From the NCBI RefSeq assembly GCF_019749955.1, contig NZ_JAIEPC010000020.1, forward strand, positions 1 to 64,000: DNA of 64,000 bases, in the 5' to 3' direction. The notes under the pieces were generated by a model. It had not been told where the DNA came from. It saw nothing but the letters and a program-made list of their open reading frames with translations, and ran no database searches. The DNA is from Sphingomonas sp. (lineage in GTDB: Bacteria > Pseudomonadota > Alphaproteobacteria > Sphingomonadales > Sphingomonadaceae). Positions 7,481 to 16,480 of the stretch are shown piece after piece. Within the stretch, counting starts at the first letter, position 1; each line of letters begins with the position of its first letter. The position numbers and the translations under genes were made by a program.

Positions 7481-7849
7481 TTATGCGCGCGGCGGGCGCT
7501 GCGGCGGCGCGGTTGACCAACCCGGAGGAGCCACGATCGGCACAATATTGGGCCGACAAGCCGTATATTCGGGAGCGGCAGCGGCGACACGCGGTGCGGG
7601 CGCGACCACACAACAATTGGTGCAGCAATCATCAGCCATTTGTGAGTCGCACGCACCATCTACCGCATCTGCACGATGCATCAGGGCATGGCCCGTTTTG
7701 GAAGAGTGATCCTGCGGCATTGCCGTATTGGCCATCGCCGGTTTCACAGCGCCCACCTCATGGCACGCGCTGTTTGCTACTGACGGCAGCATCACCACTG
7801 ACAGCATCAGCAGGGCAAACGCCGTCAAAAGGGGCTTAAACCGGTGCAT
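7481..7849 (-). CDS. secreted Cys/His/Met-rich protein of unknown function
   Basis: 122 residues. A signal peptide (FALLMLSVVMLPSVANSA) is followed by a mature part rich in His, Met and Cys, with the cluster DDCCTNCC near the middle and a Pro-rich C terminus. The composition resembles small periplasmic copper- or heavy-metal-binding proteins, but I cannot assign a family. No good ribosome-binding site precedes the ATG at 7849, so the start is uncertain. The gene lies 58 nt upstream of the 52-residue Cys-rich protein on the same strand, with a terminator after the second gene. Confidence 0.6.
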   Translation of the reverse strand: MHRFKPLLTAFALLMLSVVMLPSVANSACHEVGAVKPAMANTAMPQDHSSKTGHALMHRADAVDGACDSQMADDCCTNCCVVAPAPRVAAAAPEYTACRPNIVPIVAPPGWSTAPPQRPPRA

Positions 7850-7869
7850 TATGCCAAATCCATAGCAGG

Positions 7870-8874
7870 TTAGATCAGCCCCGCCAACGGGCTCGACGGA
7901 TCGGCATAGCGGCGCTGGCCCATCCGTCCCGCCAGATACGCCATCCGCCCTGCCTCAACGGCGGATTTCATGGCAGCGGCCATCAGGATCGGGTCACGCG
8001 CTTCGGCAATCGCGGTGTTCATCAGCACGCCGTCGCAACCAAGCTCCATCGCGACTGACGCGTCCGACGCGGTGCCGACCCCGGCATCGACCAGCACGGG
8101 AACGCTCGCGCCCTCGACGATCAGCCGAATCGTCACGCGATTCTGGATGCCGAGCCCTGAGCCGATCGGCGCGCCCAAGGGCATGATCGCCACCGCACCC
8201 GCATTCTCCAGCCGCTTCGCCGCGATCGGATCGTCGACGCAGTACACCATCGGCAGGAAACCCTCTTTGGCGAGGATTTCGGTCGCGCGCAGCGTTTCGA
8301 CCATGTCGGGGTAGAGCGTCTTGGCCTCGCCGAGCACCTCAAGCTTCACCAGATCCCAGCCGCCCGCCTCGCGCGCCAGCCGCAGCGTGCGGATTGCCTC
8401 ATCGCCGGTAAAGCAGCCTGCCGTGTTGGGCAGGTAGGTAACCTTCTTCGGGTCGATGAAATCGGTGAGCATCGGCGCCTTGGGGTCGCTGATGTTCACG
8501 CGGCGCACCGCGACGGTGACGATCTCGGCGCCCGATGCGGCGACGGCAGCGGCGTTCTGCGCAAAATCCTTATATTTGCCGGTGCCGACGATCAGCCGCG
8601 AGTTGAAGGTACGCCCCGCAACCGTCCAGCTATCGGCGGGCAACGCGGGCGCATGATCGCCACCACCAACGAAATGGACGATTTCGAGTTCGTCGCCGTC
8701 TTCGATCCGCACCTGCGCCAGCGTCGAGCGCGGGACGATTTCGAGATTGCGCTCGACCGCGACCTTTTCGGGCGCCAGCCCCAGCTCGTTCGCCAGATCG
8801 GCGATCGTCATGTCGCCCCGGACCCGTCGATGCTCGCCGTTGATGTGAATTCCAATCGTTCCGTCTGCCGACAT
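7870..8874 (-). CDS. thiG: ThiS-ThiG fusion: sulfur carrier and thiazole synthase
   Basis: 334 residues. Residues 1 to about 68 are the beta-grasp sulfur carrier ThiS, ending in HFVGGG where free ThiS would end in Gly-Gly. The rest is ThiG, a TIM barrel that condenses deoxyxylulose 5-phosphate, dehydroglycine and ThiS-thiocarboxylate to the thiazole of thiamine. The Schiff-base lysine is in LVKLEV, and phosphate-binding loops include [10 protein letters not shown] and [10 protein letters not shown]. The chosen start gives a ThiS of normal length; a longer in-frame extension overlaps the divergent SDR gene. I see no TPP riboswitch in the 90-nt upstream spacer. Confidence 0.93.
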   Translation of the reverse strand: MSADGTIGIHINGEHRRVRGDMTIADLANELGLAPEKVAVERNLEIVPRSTLAQVRIEDGDELEIVHFVGGGDHAPALPADSWTVAGRTFNSRLIVGTGKYKDFAQNAAAVAASGAEIVTVAVRRVNISDPKAPMLTDFIDPKKVTYLPNTAGCFTGDEAIRTLRLAREAGGWDLVKLEVLGEAKTLYPDMVETLRATEILAKEGFLPMVYCVDDPIAAKRLENAGAVAIMPLGAPIGSGLGIQNRVTIRLIVEGASVPVLVDAGVGTASDASVAMELGCDGVLMNTAIAEARDPILMAAAMKSAVEAGRMAYLAGRMGQRRYADPSSPLAGLI

Positions 8875-8964
8875 GATGTGCCTTTGCCTTCGCGTTGCAG
8901 CGCATATAGGTAGGGCGAAGGCGCAGCGGCAACCGAAAGAACGCGGCATGGCACAGCGGGCAGA

Positions 8965-9693
8965 ATGACAGGCGCAGCCTTGATCGTCGGCGCAGGCGAC
9001 GCAACCGGCGGCGCGATTGCCAAAGCCTTTGCCCGCGAAGGGCTGGTCGCCTGCGTCAATCGCCGCGCCACCAATGCCGACAAGCTCGAACAGCTTGCCC
9101 AGTCGATCAGGGACGAAGGGCTCTTGGCGCAGGCCTATCCCGCCGACGCCCGGGAAGAGGACCAGATGGTCGCGATGGTCGATGCGATCGAACTTGATGT
9201 GGGCGCAATCGAAGTCGCTGTTTTCAACATCGGCGCCAACGTCAATTTTCCGATCACTGAGATGACTGCGCGCGTTTACCGCAAGGTTTGGGAAATGGCA
9301 TGTTTCAGCGGCTTCCTGATGGGCCGCGAGGTCGCGCGCCACATGCTGACGCGCGAGCGGGGTACGATCATATTCACCGGCGCGACGGCGTCGCTGCGTG
9401 GCGGCAGCGGTTTTTCGGCATTCTCAGGGGCCAAGTCGGCATTGCGGATGCTGGCCCAGAGCATGGCGCGCGAACTCGGGCCAAAGAATATCCACGTCGC
9501 CCATTCGATCATCGATGGGCCGATCGATACCGACTTCATTGCCCAGCGGATCGGCGACATCGGTGCTGCGCGCGCCGCCGACGCGGTCCTGTCGCCCGAT
9601 GAGATCGCCAAAAACTATGTCATGCTTCACCGTCAGGCGCGCAGCGCGTGGACGCACGAACTCGACCTGAGACCTTGGACGGAGCGATTCTGA
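8965..9693 (+). CDS. SDR-family protein lacking the catalytic tyrosine
   Basis: 242 residues of a Rossmann-fold short-chain dehydrogenase. The nucleotide loop is GAGDATGGA near residues 9-17, a variant of TGxxxGxG, and FNIGAN near residue 88 replaces NNAG. The usual YxxxK reads FSGAK, with Phe at 153 and Lys at 157, and the serine normally 13 residues earlier is replaced in TGATAS. The catalytic triad therefore looks incomplete. A subgroup of SDRs shows these changes, and their chemistry is not established. The stop is 1 nt from the start of the next gene, a DsbA-fold isomerase, so the two are probably cotranslated and may act on one substrate. Confidence 0.85.
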   Translation: MTGAALIVGAGDATGGAIAKAFAREGLVACVNRRATNADKLEQLAQSIRDEGLLAQAYPADAREEDQMVAMVDAIELDVGAIEVAVFNIGANVNFPITEMTARVYRKVWEMACFSGFLMGREVARHMLTRERGTIIFTGATASLRGGSGFSAFSGAKSALRMLAQSMARELGPKNIHVAHSIIDGPIDTDFIAQRIGDIGAARAADAVLSPDEIAKNYVMLHRQARSAWTHELDLRPWTERF

Positions 9694-9694
9694 C

Positions 9695-10294
9695 ATGCCC
9701 GGCAGTATTGAATTCATCTTCGATTTCGCCAGTCCGAACGCCTATCTGGCGCACCGCGCGTTGCCCGGGGTGCTGACGCGAACCGGGGCCAGCGTGCGCT
9801 ACACGCCCTGCCTGCTCGGCGGCATTTTTCGCGCGACCAACAACAAGGCGCCAATGGTGCAGTTCGCCGAAATTCCCGCCAAAATGGCCTATGAACGGTT
9901 GGAGATGACGCGCTTCATCGCCGCGCATGACTTGACCGACTTTCGAATGAATCCGCACTTCCCGGTCAACACCTTGACGCTGATGCGCATGGCGATCGTC
10001 GCCGAGGCGGAAGGCACGCTCGAACGGTTGATAGCGATCGGGCTATCGGCGATGTGGGAAGCGGGCGAGAACATGGCCGATCCCGAGGTCATCGTCCGCG
10101 TGGTGACGGCGGGCGGCTTGGAAGGCGCGGCGATGCTCGCGCGCACCCAAGACCAGGCCATCAAGGACAAGCTGGTCGCCAATACCGAAGCCGCTGTCGC
10201 GCGCGGCGTGTTCGGTATCCCCAGCTTCTTCGTCGGCGACGAACTATTCTTCGGCAAGGACCGGCTCGGTCAGGTCGAGGCAGCGCTGCGCTGA
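9695..10294 (+). CDS. 2-hydroxychromene-2-carboxylate isomerase-like (DsbA fold)
   Basis: 199 residues of the HCCA isomerase/kappa-GST type: IEFIFDFASPNAYLAHRAL at the N terminus with the catalytic serine position, YTPCLLGGIFRATNN, and the C-terminal GVFGIPSFFVGDELFFGKDR that is diagnostic of the family. The family is known for glutathione-dependent isomerisation in naphthalene degradation, but most genomic members have unknown substrates. No aromatic-degradation genes are nearby. It is coupled to the upstream atypical SDR gene (1 nt gap). Confidence 0.88.
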   Translation: MPGSIEFIFDFASPNAYLAHRALPGVLTRTGASVRYTPCLLGGIFRATNNKAPMVQFAEIPAKMAYERLEMTRFIAAHDLTDFRMNPHFPVNTLTLMRMAIVAEAEGTLERLIAIGLSAMWEAGENMADPEVIVRVVTAGGLEGAAMLARTQDQAIKDKLVANTEAAVARGVFGIPSFFVGDELFFGKDRLGQVEAALR

Positions 10295-10363
10295 TCGCAG
10301 TCCTTGGCGCGGCGGCGCCGGTCGCCTATACCAGTCACCTGCCGAAACGATCGAAGGGGCCTC

Positions 10364-10798
10364 ATGCCCAACACCATTTTCGTCCTCAATGGCCCCAATC
10401 TCAACTTGCTGGGCCTGCGCGAACCCGAGATTTATGGCGCCGACACGCTCGACGACATTGCCGGGATGCTTGAGGATCGCGCGCGTGACCTGAGCCTCGA
10501 AATCGACATGCGCCAGTCGAACCATGAGGGTCATTTGATCGACTGGTTGCACGAAGCGCAGGCGACGGGCGCCAAGGCAGTGCTGCTCAACGCCGGTGCC
10601 TATACCCACACGTCGTTCGCGCTGTACGATGCGATGCGCGCGATCAAGACGCCCGTTATCGAAGTCCATCTGTCAAACCCTGCCGCGCGCGAAGAATATC
10701 GCCGCCACAGCTTCGTCGGCATGGCGGCCAAGGGCGTGATTTCGGGGTTTGGCGCCCAATCCTATCTGCTCGCGCTTGAAGCCGCGGCGCGCATCTGA
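10364..10798 (+). CDS. aroQ: type II 3-dehydroquinate dehydratase
   Basis: 144 residues, normal for type II dehydroquinases, which dehydrate 3-dehydroquinate to 3-dehydroshikimate in the shikimate pathway. Signatures are [33 protein letters not shown] and [17 protein letters not shown], with the catalytic Tyr in EIYG and His in RRHS. AAGGGG precedes the ATG at 10364; an upstream GTG-type extension is rejected. It leads aroQ-accB-accC, an arrangement common in proteobacteria. Confidence 0.96.
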   Translation: MPNTIFVLNGPNLNLLGLREPEIYGADTLDDIAGMLEDRARDLSLEIDMRQSNHEGHLIDWLHEAQATGAKAVLLNAGAYTHTSFALYDAMRAIKTPVIEVHLSNPAAREEYRRHSFVGMAAKGVISGFGAQSYLLALEAAARI

Positions 10799-10828
10799 CA
10801 GAGAATGCGATCAAACAGGGAATTTGAT

Positions 10829-11323
10829 ATGACCGACTCCACCACCGCCGATGTGCCCGGCGACGACGGGGCAATGCGAATTGACGTCGCGCTGGTGCGC
10901 CAGCTCGCAGAGCTGCTCGACGAAACGCAGCTGACCGAAATCGAAGTGCAGGATGGCGAGCGCAAGGTGCGCGTCGCGCGCAGCGTTACCGTTGCGGCCG
11001 CGCCTGCCCCCGTGCCCGTCGCCGCTGCCGCCGCCCCGGCAGCGCCCGCAGCGGCGCCCGTCGCTGCTGCCGCAACGCCGCCCGATCACGCCAATGCGGT
11101 CAAATCGCCGATGGTCGGCACGGCCTATCTGTCGCCTGAACCCGGCGCCGCGCCGTTCATCTCGGTCGGTGACAAAGTGGCTGCGGGCGCGACGATCCTG
11201 ATCATCGAAGCAATGAAGGTGATGAACCCGATCACCGCGCTAACCGGCGGCACCGTCATCGCGGTGCTGATCGACAGCGGCCAGCCGGTCGAGTTCGACC
11301 AGCCACTGGTCATCATCGCCTGA
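10829..11323 (+). CDS. accB: acetyl-CoA carboxylase biotin carboxyl carrier protein
   Basis: 164 residues. A short N-terminal helical part is followed by a long Ala/Pro linker (about residues 55-85) and the biotinyl domain. The biotin-accepting lysine is in EAMKVMNP. The carrier delivers carboxybiotin to AccAD in the first step of fatty-acid synthesis. The ATG at 10829 is preceded by AGGG; the longer in-frame start overlaps the aroQ end and is less likely. accC follows after 1 nt. Confidence 0.95.
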   Translation: MTDSTTADVPGDDGAMRIDVALVRQLAELLDETQLTEIEVQDGERKVRVARSVTVAAAPAPVPVAAAAAPAAPAAAPVAAAATPPDHANAVKSPMVGTAYLSPEPGAAPFISVGDKVAAGATILIIEAMKVMNPITALTGGTVIAVLIDSGQPVEFDQPLVIIA

Positions 11324-11324
11324 C

Positions 11325-12680
11325 ATGCCCGAGATCAAAAAACTGCTGATCGCCAATCGCGGCGAAATCGCGCTTCGCATCCACCGCGCCTGCCATGAAA
11401 TGGGCATTCAGACGGTCGCGGTGCATTCGACGGCGGACAGCGACGCGATGCACGTCCGCCTCGCCGATCAGGCGATCTGCATCGGGCCACCGCCGGCAGC
11501 CGAGAGCTATCTCAACATCCCCGCGATTATTTCGGCCGCCGAAATCTCGGGCGCGGACGCGATCCATCCTGGCTATGGCTTCCTGAGCGAAAATGCGCGC
11601 TTTGCCGAAATCGTCGAAGCGCATGACATCATCTTCGTCGGCCCCAAGCCCGAGCACATCCGCACAATGGGCGACAAGGTCGAGGCCAAGCGCTCGGCAG
11701 GCGCGCTCGGGCTGCCGCTCGTCCCCGGCTCGGACGGCGCGATCAGCGACATTGCCGAGGCCAAGGCGATTGCCGAGCGCGTCGGCTATCCGGTGATCAT
11801 CAAGGCCGCATCGGGCGGCGGCGGGCGCGGCATGAAGGTCGTCACCAACGCCGACGATCTCGAAAGCCAGATGCAACAGGCCGGGACCGAAGCCAAAGCG
11901 GCGTTCGGCGACGCGACCGTCTATCTCGAAAAATATCTCGGCAATCCGCGCCATATCGAATTCCAGATCTTCGGCGACGGCGAAGGCAATGCGATCCACT
12001 TGGGCGAGCGCGATTGTTCGCTCCAGCGCCGCCACCAGAAAGTGCTCGAGGAAGCCCCCTCCCCCGTGCTTGGCCATGCCGATCGCGAGCGGATGGGCGG
12101 CGTCTGCGCGCGGGCGATGGCCGACATGGGCTATCGCGGCGCGGGGACGATCGAGTTCCTGTGGGAAAATGGCGAATTCTATTTCATCGAGATGAATACC
12201 CGGCTGCAGGTTGAACATCCCGTCACCGAAGCGATCACCGGACTCGATCTGGTGCGCGAGCAAATCCGCATTGCCGAAGGGCACGGGTTGACCCTGCGCC
12301 AGCAGGACGTCGAATTCCGCGGCCACGCGATTGAATGCCGCATCAATGCCGAAGACCCGCGCACCTTTGCGCCGTCGCCGGGGACGGTAAAGACTTATCA
12401 CGCGCCCGGCGGCATGAGCGTGCGCGTCGATAGCGGGCTCTACGCGGGCTATCGGGTGCCGCCCTATTATGATTCGATGATCGCCAAGCTGATCGTCTGG
12501 GGGCACAGCCGCGAGGGCGCTTTGCGCCGCCTGCGCCGCGCGCTCAAAGAATATGTGATCGAGGGGATGAAGACCACCATCCCGCTGCATCAGGCGCTGC
12601 TGGACGACCCCGACTTCCAGAAGGGGGAGTATACGATCAAATGGCTCGAGGAATGGCTGGCGCGCAACAACGACGCCTGA
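11325..12680 (+). CDS. accC: acetyl-CoA carboxylase biotin carboxylase subunit
   Basis: 451 residues, the normal length. An ATP-grasp enzyme that carboxylates the biotin on AccB with ATP and bicarbonate. Visible motifs: [15 protein letters not shown] at the N terminus, [14 protein letters not shown], the glycine-rich ATP loop [12 protein letters not shown], and the catalytic [16 protein letters not shown]. Start ATG one base after accB. The long antisense frame covering this gene is a high-GC mirror frame, not a gene. Confidence 0.97.
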   Translation: MPEIKKLLIANRGEIALRIHRACHEMGIQTVAVHSTADSDAMHVRLADQAICIGPPPAAESYLNIPAIISAAEISGADAIHPGYGFLSENARFAEIVEAHDIIFVGPKPEHIRTMGDKVEAKRSAGALGLPLVPGSDGAISDIAEAKAIAERVGYPVIIKAASGGGGRGMKVVTNADDLESQMQQAGTEAKAAFGDATVYLEKYLGNPRHIEFQIFGDGEGNAIHLGERDCSLQRRHQKVLEEAPSPVLGHADRERMGGVCARAMADMGYRGAGTIEFLWENGEFYFIEMNTRLQVEHPVTEAITGLDLVREQIRIAEGHGLTLRQQDVEFRGHAIECRINAEDPRTFAPSPGTVKTYHAPGGMSVRVDSGLYAGYRVPPYYDSMIAKLIVWGHSREGALRRLRRALKEYVIEGMKTTIPLHQALLDDPDFQKGEYTIKWLEEWLARNNDA

Positions 12681-12746
12681 CGCGCTTCCCCCGACCGCGC
12701 GCGCATGCAACAACGCGAGCGTCGATTCTGTGAGGGGAGTTTGCCA

Positions 12747-14687
12747 ATGCGCCGCCTGATCGCCACCCTGTTGCTGGCCGCCGCCGCTGCACCGCTCGGG
12801 GCCGAAATCCCGACGCCCGCGCGGCCGGTCACCGATCCCAAAAGCGTCACCTCGCCCGCCAATCCCAAGGCCCGCGCCGTGCCGGTCGAAGACATCGGCA
12901 CGTCGCGCAGCCTTGGCGGCGCGGCATGGAGCGTGGATGGCAAGCAGATCTTCGTCGCCACCAACCTAACTGGGCGCGTCAACATCTGGCGCACTGACGC
13001 AGCGGGCAGCTGGCCTGTCCAGCTAACCCAGTCGGACGACGCCCAATATGGGCTGGCCCCATCGAGCGATGGCAAATATCTGTATTTTGAACAAGATGTC
13101 GGCGGCAACGAATATGCCGATATCTACCGCGTTCCCGTCGACGGCGGCGCGGTCGAGCAAGTGACGCGCACGGAGGACCGGCGCGAAAGCGCGCTGCTGG
13201 CCGGCGCCGACGGCATGTTCGCGTTGACGACCAAACTGAAAAGCGAAGGCCAATCGAACCTGGCGGTGATGGACGCGCGCGGTACGGTGCGCGTCCTGAC
13301 GAAGGAAGCTGACCCGCGCTTTGGCTGGACTGCGGTCGCGTGGATCGAGGGCGGCAAAGCGATCATCGCCAATCGCGACGAGGTAGGTTCGGCAATCAGC
13401 GAGGTTTGGCGCGTCGACGTCGCGACTGGCGCGGCGACCAAACTCATCGCCAAAGCCGATACCGTTTTTCAAGCGGCCGACGCGACGCCCGATGGTCGGC
13501 TGATCGCCGTTTCGACCGACGACGGCACCGGGCAGCTCCATGCCGGGGTGTATAATGTCGCGACTAAATCCTGGACCTGGCCGAAGTCCACGCCGTGGGA
13601 ACAGCAAGCGTCGGTGTTCACGCGCGACGGCGCCGCGATGATCTTTGCGGCCAACGCCGATACGCGCACCACGCTCTACAAGCTCGATTTGGCGACCGGC
13701 GCCGAAACGGCGCTGTCGCTGGCGCCGGGCGTCAACCGCCTGACCGGTGCCGAGCCGCGTTCCCCCGATGGCCGGACGGTGTTCGTCAATCATTCGGGCG
13801 CCGATTCGCCCGCCAATCTCTATCTTTACACGCTGGCGACCGGCCAGAGCCGACCGGCAACGCAACTTGCCATCGCCAGCCTGTCGCCCGACGTGCTGCC
13901 CAAATCGGACGTCGTGACCTATAAGAGTTTCGACGGCACGCTGATCAGCGCGGTGGTGACGATGCCCGCCAATCTGGCGCGCGACGGATCGCATCCCGCC
14001 ATCGTCCTGCCGCATGGCGGACCGACCGGACAGGCGCTTGACGGCTATAGCCGCTATGCGACGGCGTTTGCGAGCCGCGGCTATGTGGTGATTCAGCCAA
14101 ATTTTCGTGGCTCGACGGGCTATGGCAAGGTGTTTCAGGCGGCCAATTTCAAGGATCTGGGCGGCGGTGACCTAAAAGACACCGTCGCGGCCAAGGCCTT
14201 TCTGGTCGCGACCGGCTTCGTCGATCCGAAGCGCGTCGGCATTTTCGGCGGCTCCTATGGCGGGTTCATGACGCTGATGGCGATTGGGCGCACCCCAGAT
14301 GAGTTCGCCGCCGCCGTCCAATGGTTCGGGATCATCAACTGGCGGACCATGTACCGCGATCAGGACGAGCTGCTGAAGGCCTATCAGCGCGGGCTGCTCG
14401 GCACGCCCGACAGCGACCCCAAGGTCTATGACGCCGCGTCGCCCCTCACCTACATCAAGGCCGCCAAGGCGCCGCTGCTGACCATCCAGGGCGAAAACGA
14501 CATTCGCGTGCCGCGCGGGCAGGCGCAGGAGGTCAACGATATCCTGAAAGCCAAGGGCAATATCGTCGAGACGATCTTCTACCCCGCTGAGGGCCATGGT
14601 TTCCAGAAGCGCGAGAACCAGCTCGATTCGCTCAAACGCACGGTCGAGTGGTTCGACAAATATCTGAAAGGCGCTCCGGCGAAGTGA
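12747..14687 (+). CDS. secreted S9-family (prolyl oligopeptidase-like) peptidase
   Basis: 646 residues with a signal peptide (LIATLLLAAAAAPLGA). The N-terminal two thirds form a beta-propeller (repeats such as SVDGKQIFVATN and SPDGRTVFVNH). The C-terminal alpha/beta-hydrolase domain has the nucleophile in GIFGGSYGGFMTL, a catalytic Asp in ENDIRVPRG and a His in AEGHGF. The family cleaves short peptides in the periplasm. GAGGGGAG precedes the ATG at 12747, which also gives a proper signal peptide. The gene is 66 nt downstream of accC and may have its own promoter. Confidence 0.9.
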   Translation: MRRLIATLLLAAAAAPLGAEIPTPARPVTDPKSVTSPANPKARAVPVEDIGTSRSLGGAAWSVDGKQIFVATNLTGRVNIWRTDAAGSWPVQLTQSDDAQYGLAPSSDGKYLYFEQDVGGNEYADIYRVPVDGGAVEQVTRTEDRRESALLAGADGMFALTTKLKSEGQSNLAVMDARGTVRVLTKEADPRFGWTAVAWIEGGKAIIANRDEVGSAISEVWRVDVATGAATKLIAKADTVFQAADATPDGRLIAVSTDDGTGQLHAGVYNVATKSWTWPKSTPWEQQASVFTRDGAAMIFAANADTRTTLYKLDLATGAETALSLAPGVNRLTGAEPRSPDGRTVFVNHSGADSPANLYLYTLATGQSRPATQLAIASLSPDVLPKSDVVTYKSFDGTLISAVVTMPANLARDGSHPAIVLPHGGPTGQALDGYSRYATAFASRGYVVIQPNFRGSTGYGKVFQAANFKDLGGGDLKDTVAAKAFLVATGFVDPKRVGIFGGSYGGFMTLMAIGRTPDEFAAAVQWFGIINWRTMYRDQDELLKAYQRGLLGTPDSDPKVYDAASPLTYIKAAKAPLLTIQGENDIRVPRGQAQEVNDILKAKGNIVETIFYPAEGHGFQKRENQLDSLKRTVEWFDKYLKGAPAK

Positions 14688-14715
14688 TGCTGCGCGCCAG
14701 CCTGACGGGGGAAGA

Positions 14716-15672
14716 ATGCTGAAATTGCTGGGTTGGGCGGTCCTGATCATCATTGTGATCGTGGCCGGAACGTTGATCATTTTCCGTACACCCGACACCG
14801 ATCCGGCTGAGATGCGCGCCAAATATGGCGGGTCGCCGTCGCAATATGTTGATCTTGGCGGCGGGCTGACGGTGCATCTGCGCGACACCGGCCCGCGCGA
14901 CGCGCCGGTGCTGGTGCTGATCCACGGATCGAATGCGTCGCTCCACACCTGGGAGCCGTGGGCAGAACGGCTCGGCAATCGCTACCGCGTGATCCGATTC
15001 GACCTGCCCGGGCACGGCCTGACCGGGGCGAACCCGACGCACCGCTATGCCACCACCGATTTCGTCGATGTGGTCGAGCGCTTGCGGGCGAAGCTTGGCC
15101 TTACGCGCTTCGCGCTTGTCGGCAATTCGATGGGCGGCGGTTTCGCGTGGCATTATGCGCTCGCGCATCCCGGACGTGTCGCTGCGCTGATACTGGTCGA
15201 TTCGGTCGGTCAGCCTGAACCGGGGAGCCAAACACCGCCGCTCGCCTTTCGCATCGCGCGGATGCCGGTCATCCGTAATCTCGCCACGGTGGTCACGCCG
15301 CGCAGCCTGATCGCCGATGGCCTGCCGCAGGCCTATGCCAATCCCAAGCTCGCCGACGACAAAGCGATCGACCTGTACTGGGAGCTGCTGCGCTACCCGG
15401 GCAATCGCGAGGCGACGATCGAACGCTTTGCGACGCCGTCGGACCCGGCGACGCCGGCGTTGCTCAAGCGGCTGAGAATGCCCGTTCTGATCTTATGGGG
15501 CGCGCAGGATCACCTAATTCCGGTGTCATCGGCGCAATGGCTCCACGCCAACATCCCCGGCAGCAAACTGATCGTCTATCCCAACACCGGCCACATCCCG
15601 ATGGAAGAACGCGCCGACCAGAGCGCCGCCGATGTCCGCGCGTTTCTGCAAGGCGCCAATCCGGCCAACTGA
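14716..15672 (+). CDS. membrane-anchored alpha/beta hydrolase
   Basis: 318 residues. One N-terminal transmembrane helix (LLGWAVLIIIVIVAGTLII) is followed by an alpha/beta hydrolase fold: LIHGSNASLHTWEPW oxyanion region, nucleophile in GNSMGGGF, an acid in LWGAQDHLIPV and a terminal His in NTGHIPMEE. It resembles epoxide-hydrolase and haloalkane-dehalogenase-like enzymes without allowing a substrate call. It ends 13 nt before the arsR operator. Confidence 0.87.
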   Translation: MLKLLGWAVLIIIVIVAGTLIIFRTPDTDPAEMRAKYGGSPSQYVDLGGGLTVHLRDTGPRDAPVLVLIHGSNASLHTWEPWAERLGNRYRVIRFDLPGHGLTGANPTHRYATTDFVDVVERLRAKLGLTRFALVGNSMGGGFAWHYALAHPGRVAALILVDSVGQPEPGSQTPPLAFRIARMPVIRNLATVVTPRSLIADGLPQAYANPKLADDKAIDLYWELLRYPGNREATIERFATPSDPATPALLKRLRMPVLILWGAQDHLIPVSSAQWLHANIPGSKLIVYPNTGHIPMEERADQSAADVRAFLQGANPAN

Positions 15673-15685
15673 CCAGCCGCTTGCC

Positions 15686-15721
15686 ATTTCGATATTTCTA
15701 TAGTAGTCGAAATATCGAAAT
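15686..15721. promoter_or_regulatory. ArsR operator: 13-bp perfect inverted repeat over the start codon
   Basis: ATTTCGATATTTC, a 10-nt spacer (TATAGTAGTC) and GAAATATCGAAAT form a perfect 13-bp inverted repeat. The right arm runs into the ATG of arsR. The spacer starts with TATAGT, a possible -10 box. Transcription would then start close to the ATG, giving a leaderless or nearly leaderless mRNA; no Shine-Dalgarno is present. Autorepression by ArsR is the obvious reading. Confidence 0.85.
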
Positions 15722-16058
15722 GAACGACTCGGGCCAAATCATCGCCGCGCTCGGCGCGCTTGCCCAATCGCACCGGTTGGCAGCGTTTCGCGCGCTCGTC
15801 GAAGCCGGACCGGCTGGCCTGCCCGCTGGCGACATCGCCACGCGGCTCGGCATTGCCGCTTCGTCGCTGTCGTTCCACCTCGCCCAGCTTGAGCGCGCCG
15901 GGCTGGTCCGCGCGGTGCGCGCCGGACGCTCGATCATTTACTCGGCCGACTTCGCCGCGATGACCGCGCTCGTCGGCTACCTCACCGAAAATTGCTGCGG
16001 CGGGGGCGTTTGCACCCCTGCCGATGCCGCCCTCCCCACTGAAAGGAACGCTGCATGA
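15720..16058 (+). CDS. arsR: ArsR-family arsenic-responsive repressor
   Basis: 112 residues with a winged helix-turn-helix: ALGALAQSHRLAAFRALVEAG, recognition helix IAASSLSFHLAQLERAGLV, and wing VRAGRSIIYSAD. The C terminus has NCCGGGVC (C92, C93, C98), close to the three-cysteine As(III) site of the ArsR type known from Acidithiobacillus. It should release the operator when As(III) or MAs(III) binds. The start overlaps the operator itself; no alternative start preserves the first helix. The stop overlaps arsI by 4 nt. Confidence 0.93.
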   Translation: MNDSGQIIAALGALAQSHRLAAFRALVEAGPAGLPAGDIATRLGIAASSLSFHLAQLERAGLVRAVRAGRSIIYSADFAAMTALVGYLTENCCGGGVCTPADAALPTERNAA

Positions 16059-16480
16059 AGCGCCTGCATGTCCATGTCGCGGTCGATGATCTCGACCGTT
16101 CGGTCGGCTTTTACTCGACCCTGTTCGCGACCGAGCCGACCGTGATCAAGCCCGATTACGCCAAATGGATGCTCGACGATCCGCGCGTGAATTTCGCGAT
16201 CTCGGCGCGCGGCGTGAAGGCAGGTGTCGAACATCTCGGCATCCAGGTCGAGGATGCGGGCGAGCTGGCCGAAGTCTATGCTCGGCTCGACCGCGCCGAT
16301 GCGCCGGTGGTCGAGGAAGGCGCGACCACCTGCTGCTACGCCAAGTCCGAAAAGAGCTGGATTACCGATCCGCAAGGCGTGGTTTGGGAGACGTTCCTGA
16401 CGCAGGGCGAATCGACCACCTATGGCACGTCGGCAACGATCGACGCGCTAACCGCTAAATCGGCATGCGGCTGCGCGTGA
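16055..16480 (+). CDS. arsI: ArsI/CadI-family metalloenzyme (organoarsenical C-As lyase-like)
   Basis: 141 residues of the vicinal-oxygen-chelate (glyoxalase-like) fold. Likely metal ligands are H7, H60 and E112 (in VVWETF). The vicinal cysteine pair in TTCCYAKSEK (C93, C94) is the feature that separates ArsI C-As lyases from other glyoxalase-like proteins. ArsI uses Fe(II) and O2 to remove the methyl group from trivalent methylarsenite. The C terminus has two more cysteines (ACGCA). ATGA overlap with arsR and TGATG overlap with arsC show tight coupling. CadI-type proteins share the family, so substrate needs testing. Confidence 0.85.
   Translation: MKRLHVHVAVDDLDRSVGFYSTLFATEPTVIKPDYAKWMLDDPRVNFAISARGVKAGVEHLGIQVEDAGELAEVYARLDRADAPVVEEGATTCCYAKSEKSWITDPQGVVWETFLTQGESTTYGTSATIDALTAKSACGCA

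Noticed and set aside
8875..8964. Possible TPP riboswitch before thiSG
   Set aside because: The 90-nt spacer lacks the CTGAGA and ACCTGATC-type conserved blocks.
11313..12713. Long minus-strand frame of 466 codons
   Set aside because: It mirrors accC codon for codon in the opposite strand; its composition is that of a high-GC shadow frame and it has no domain.
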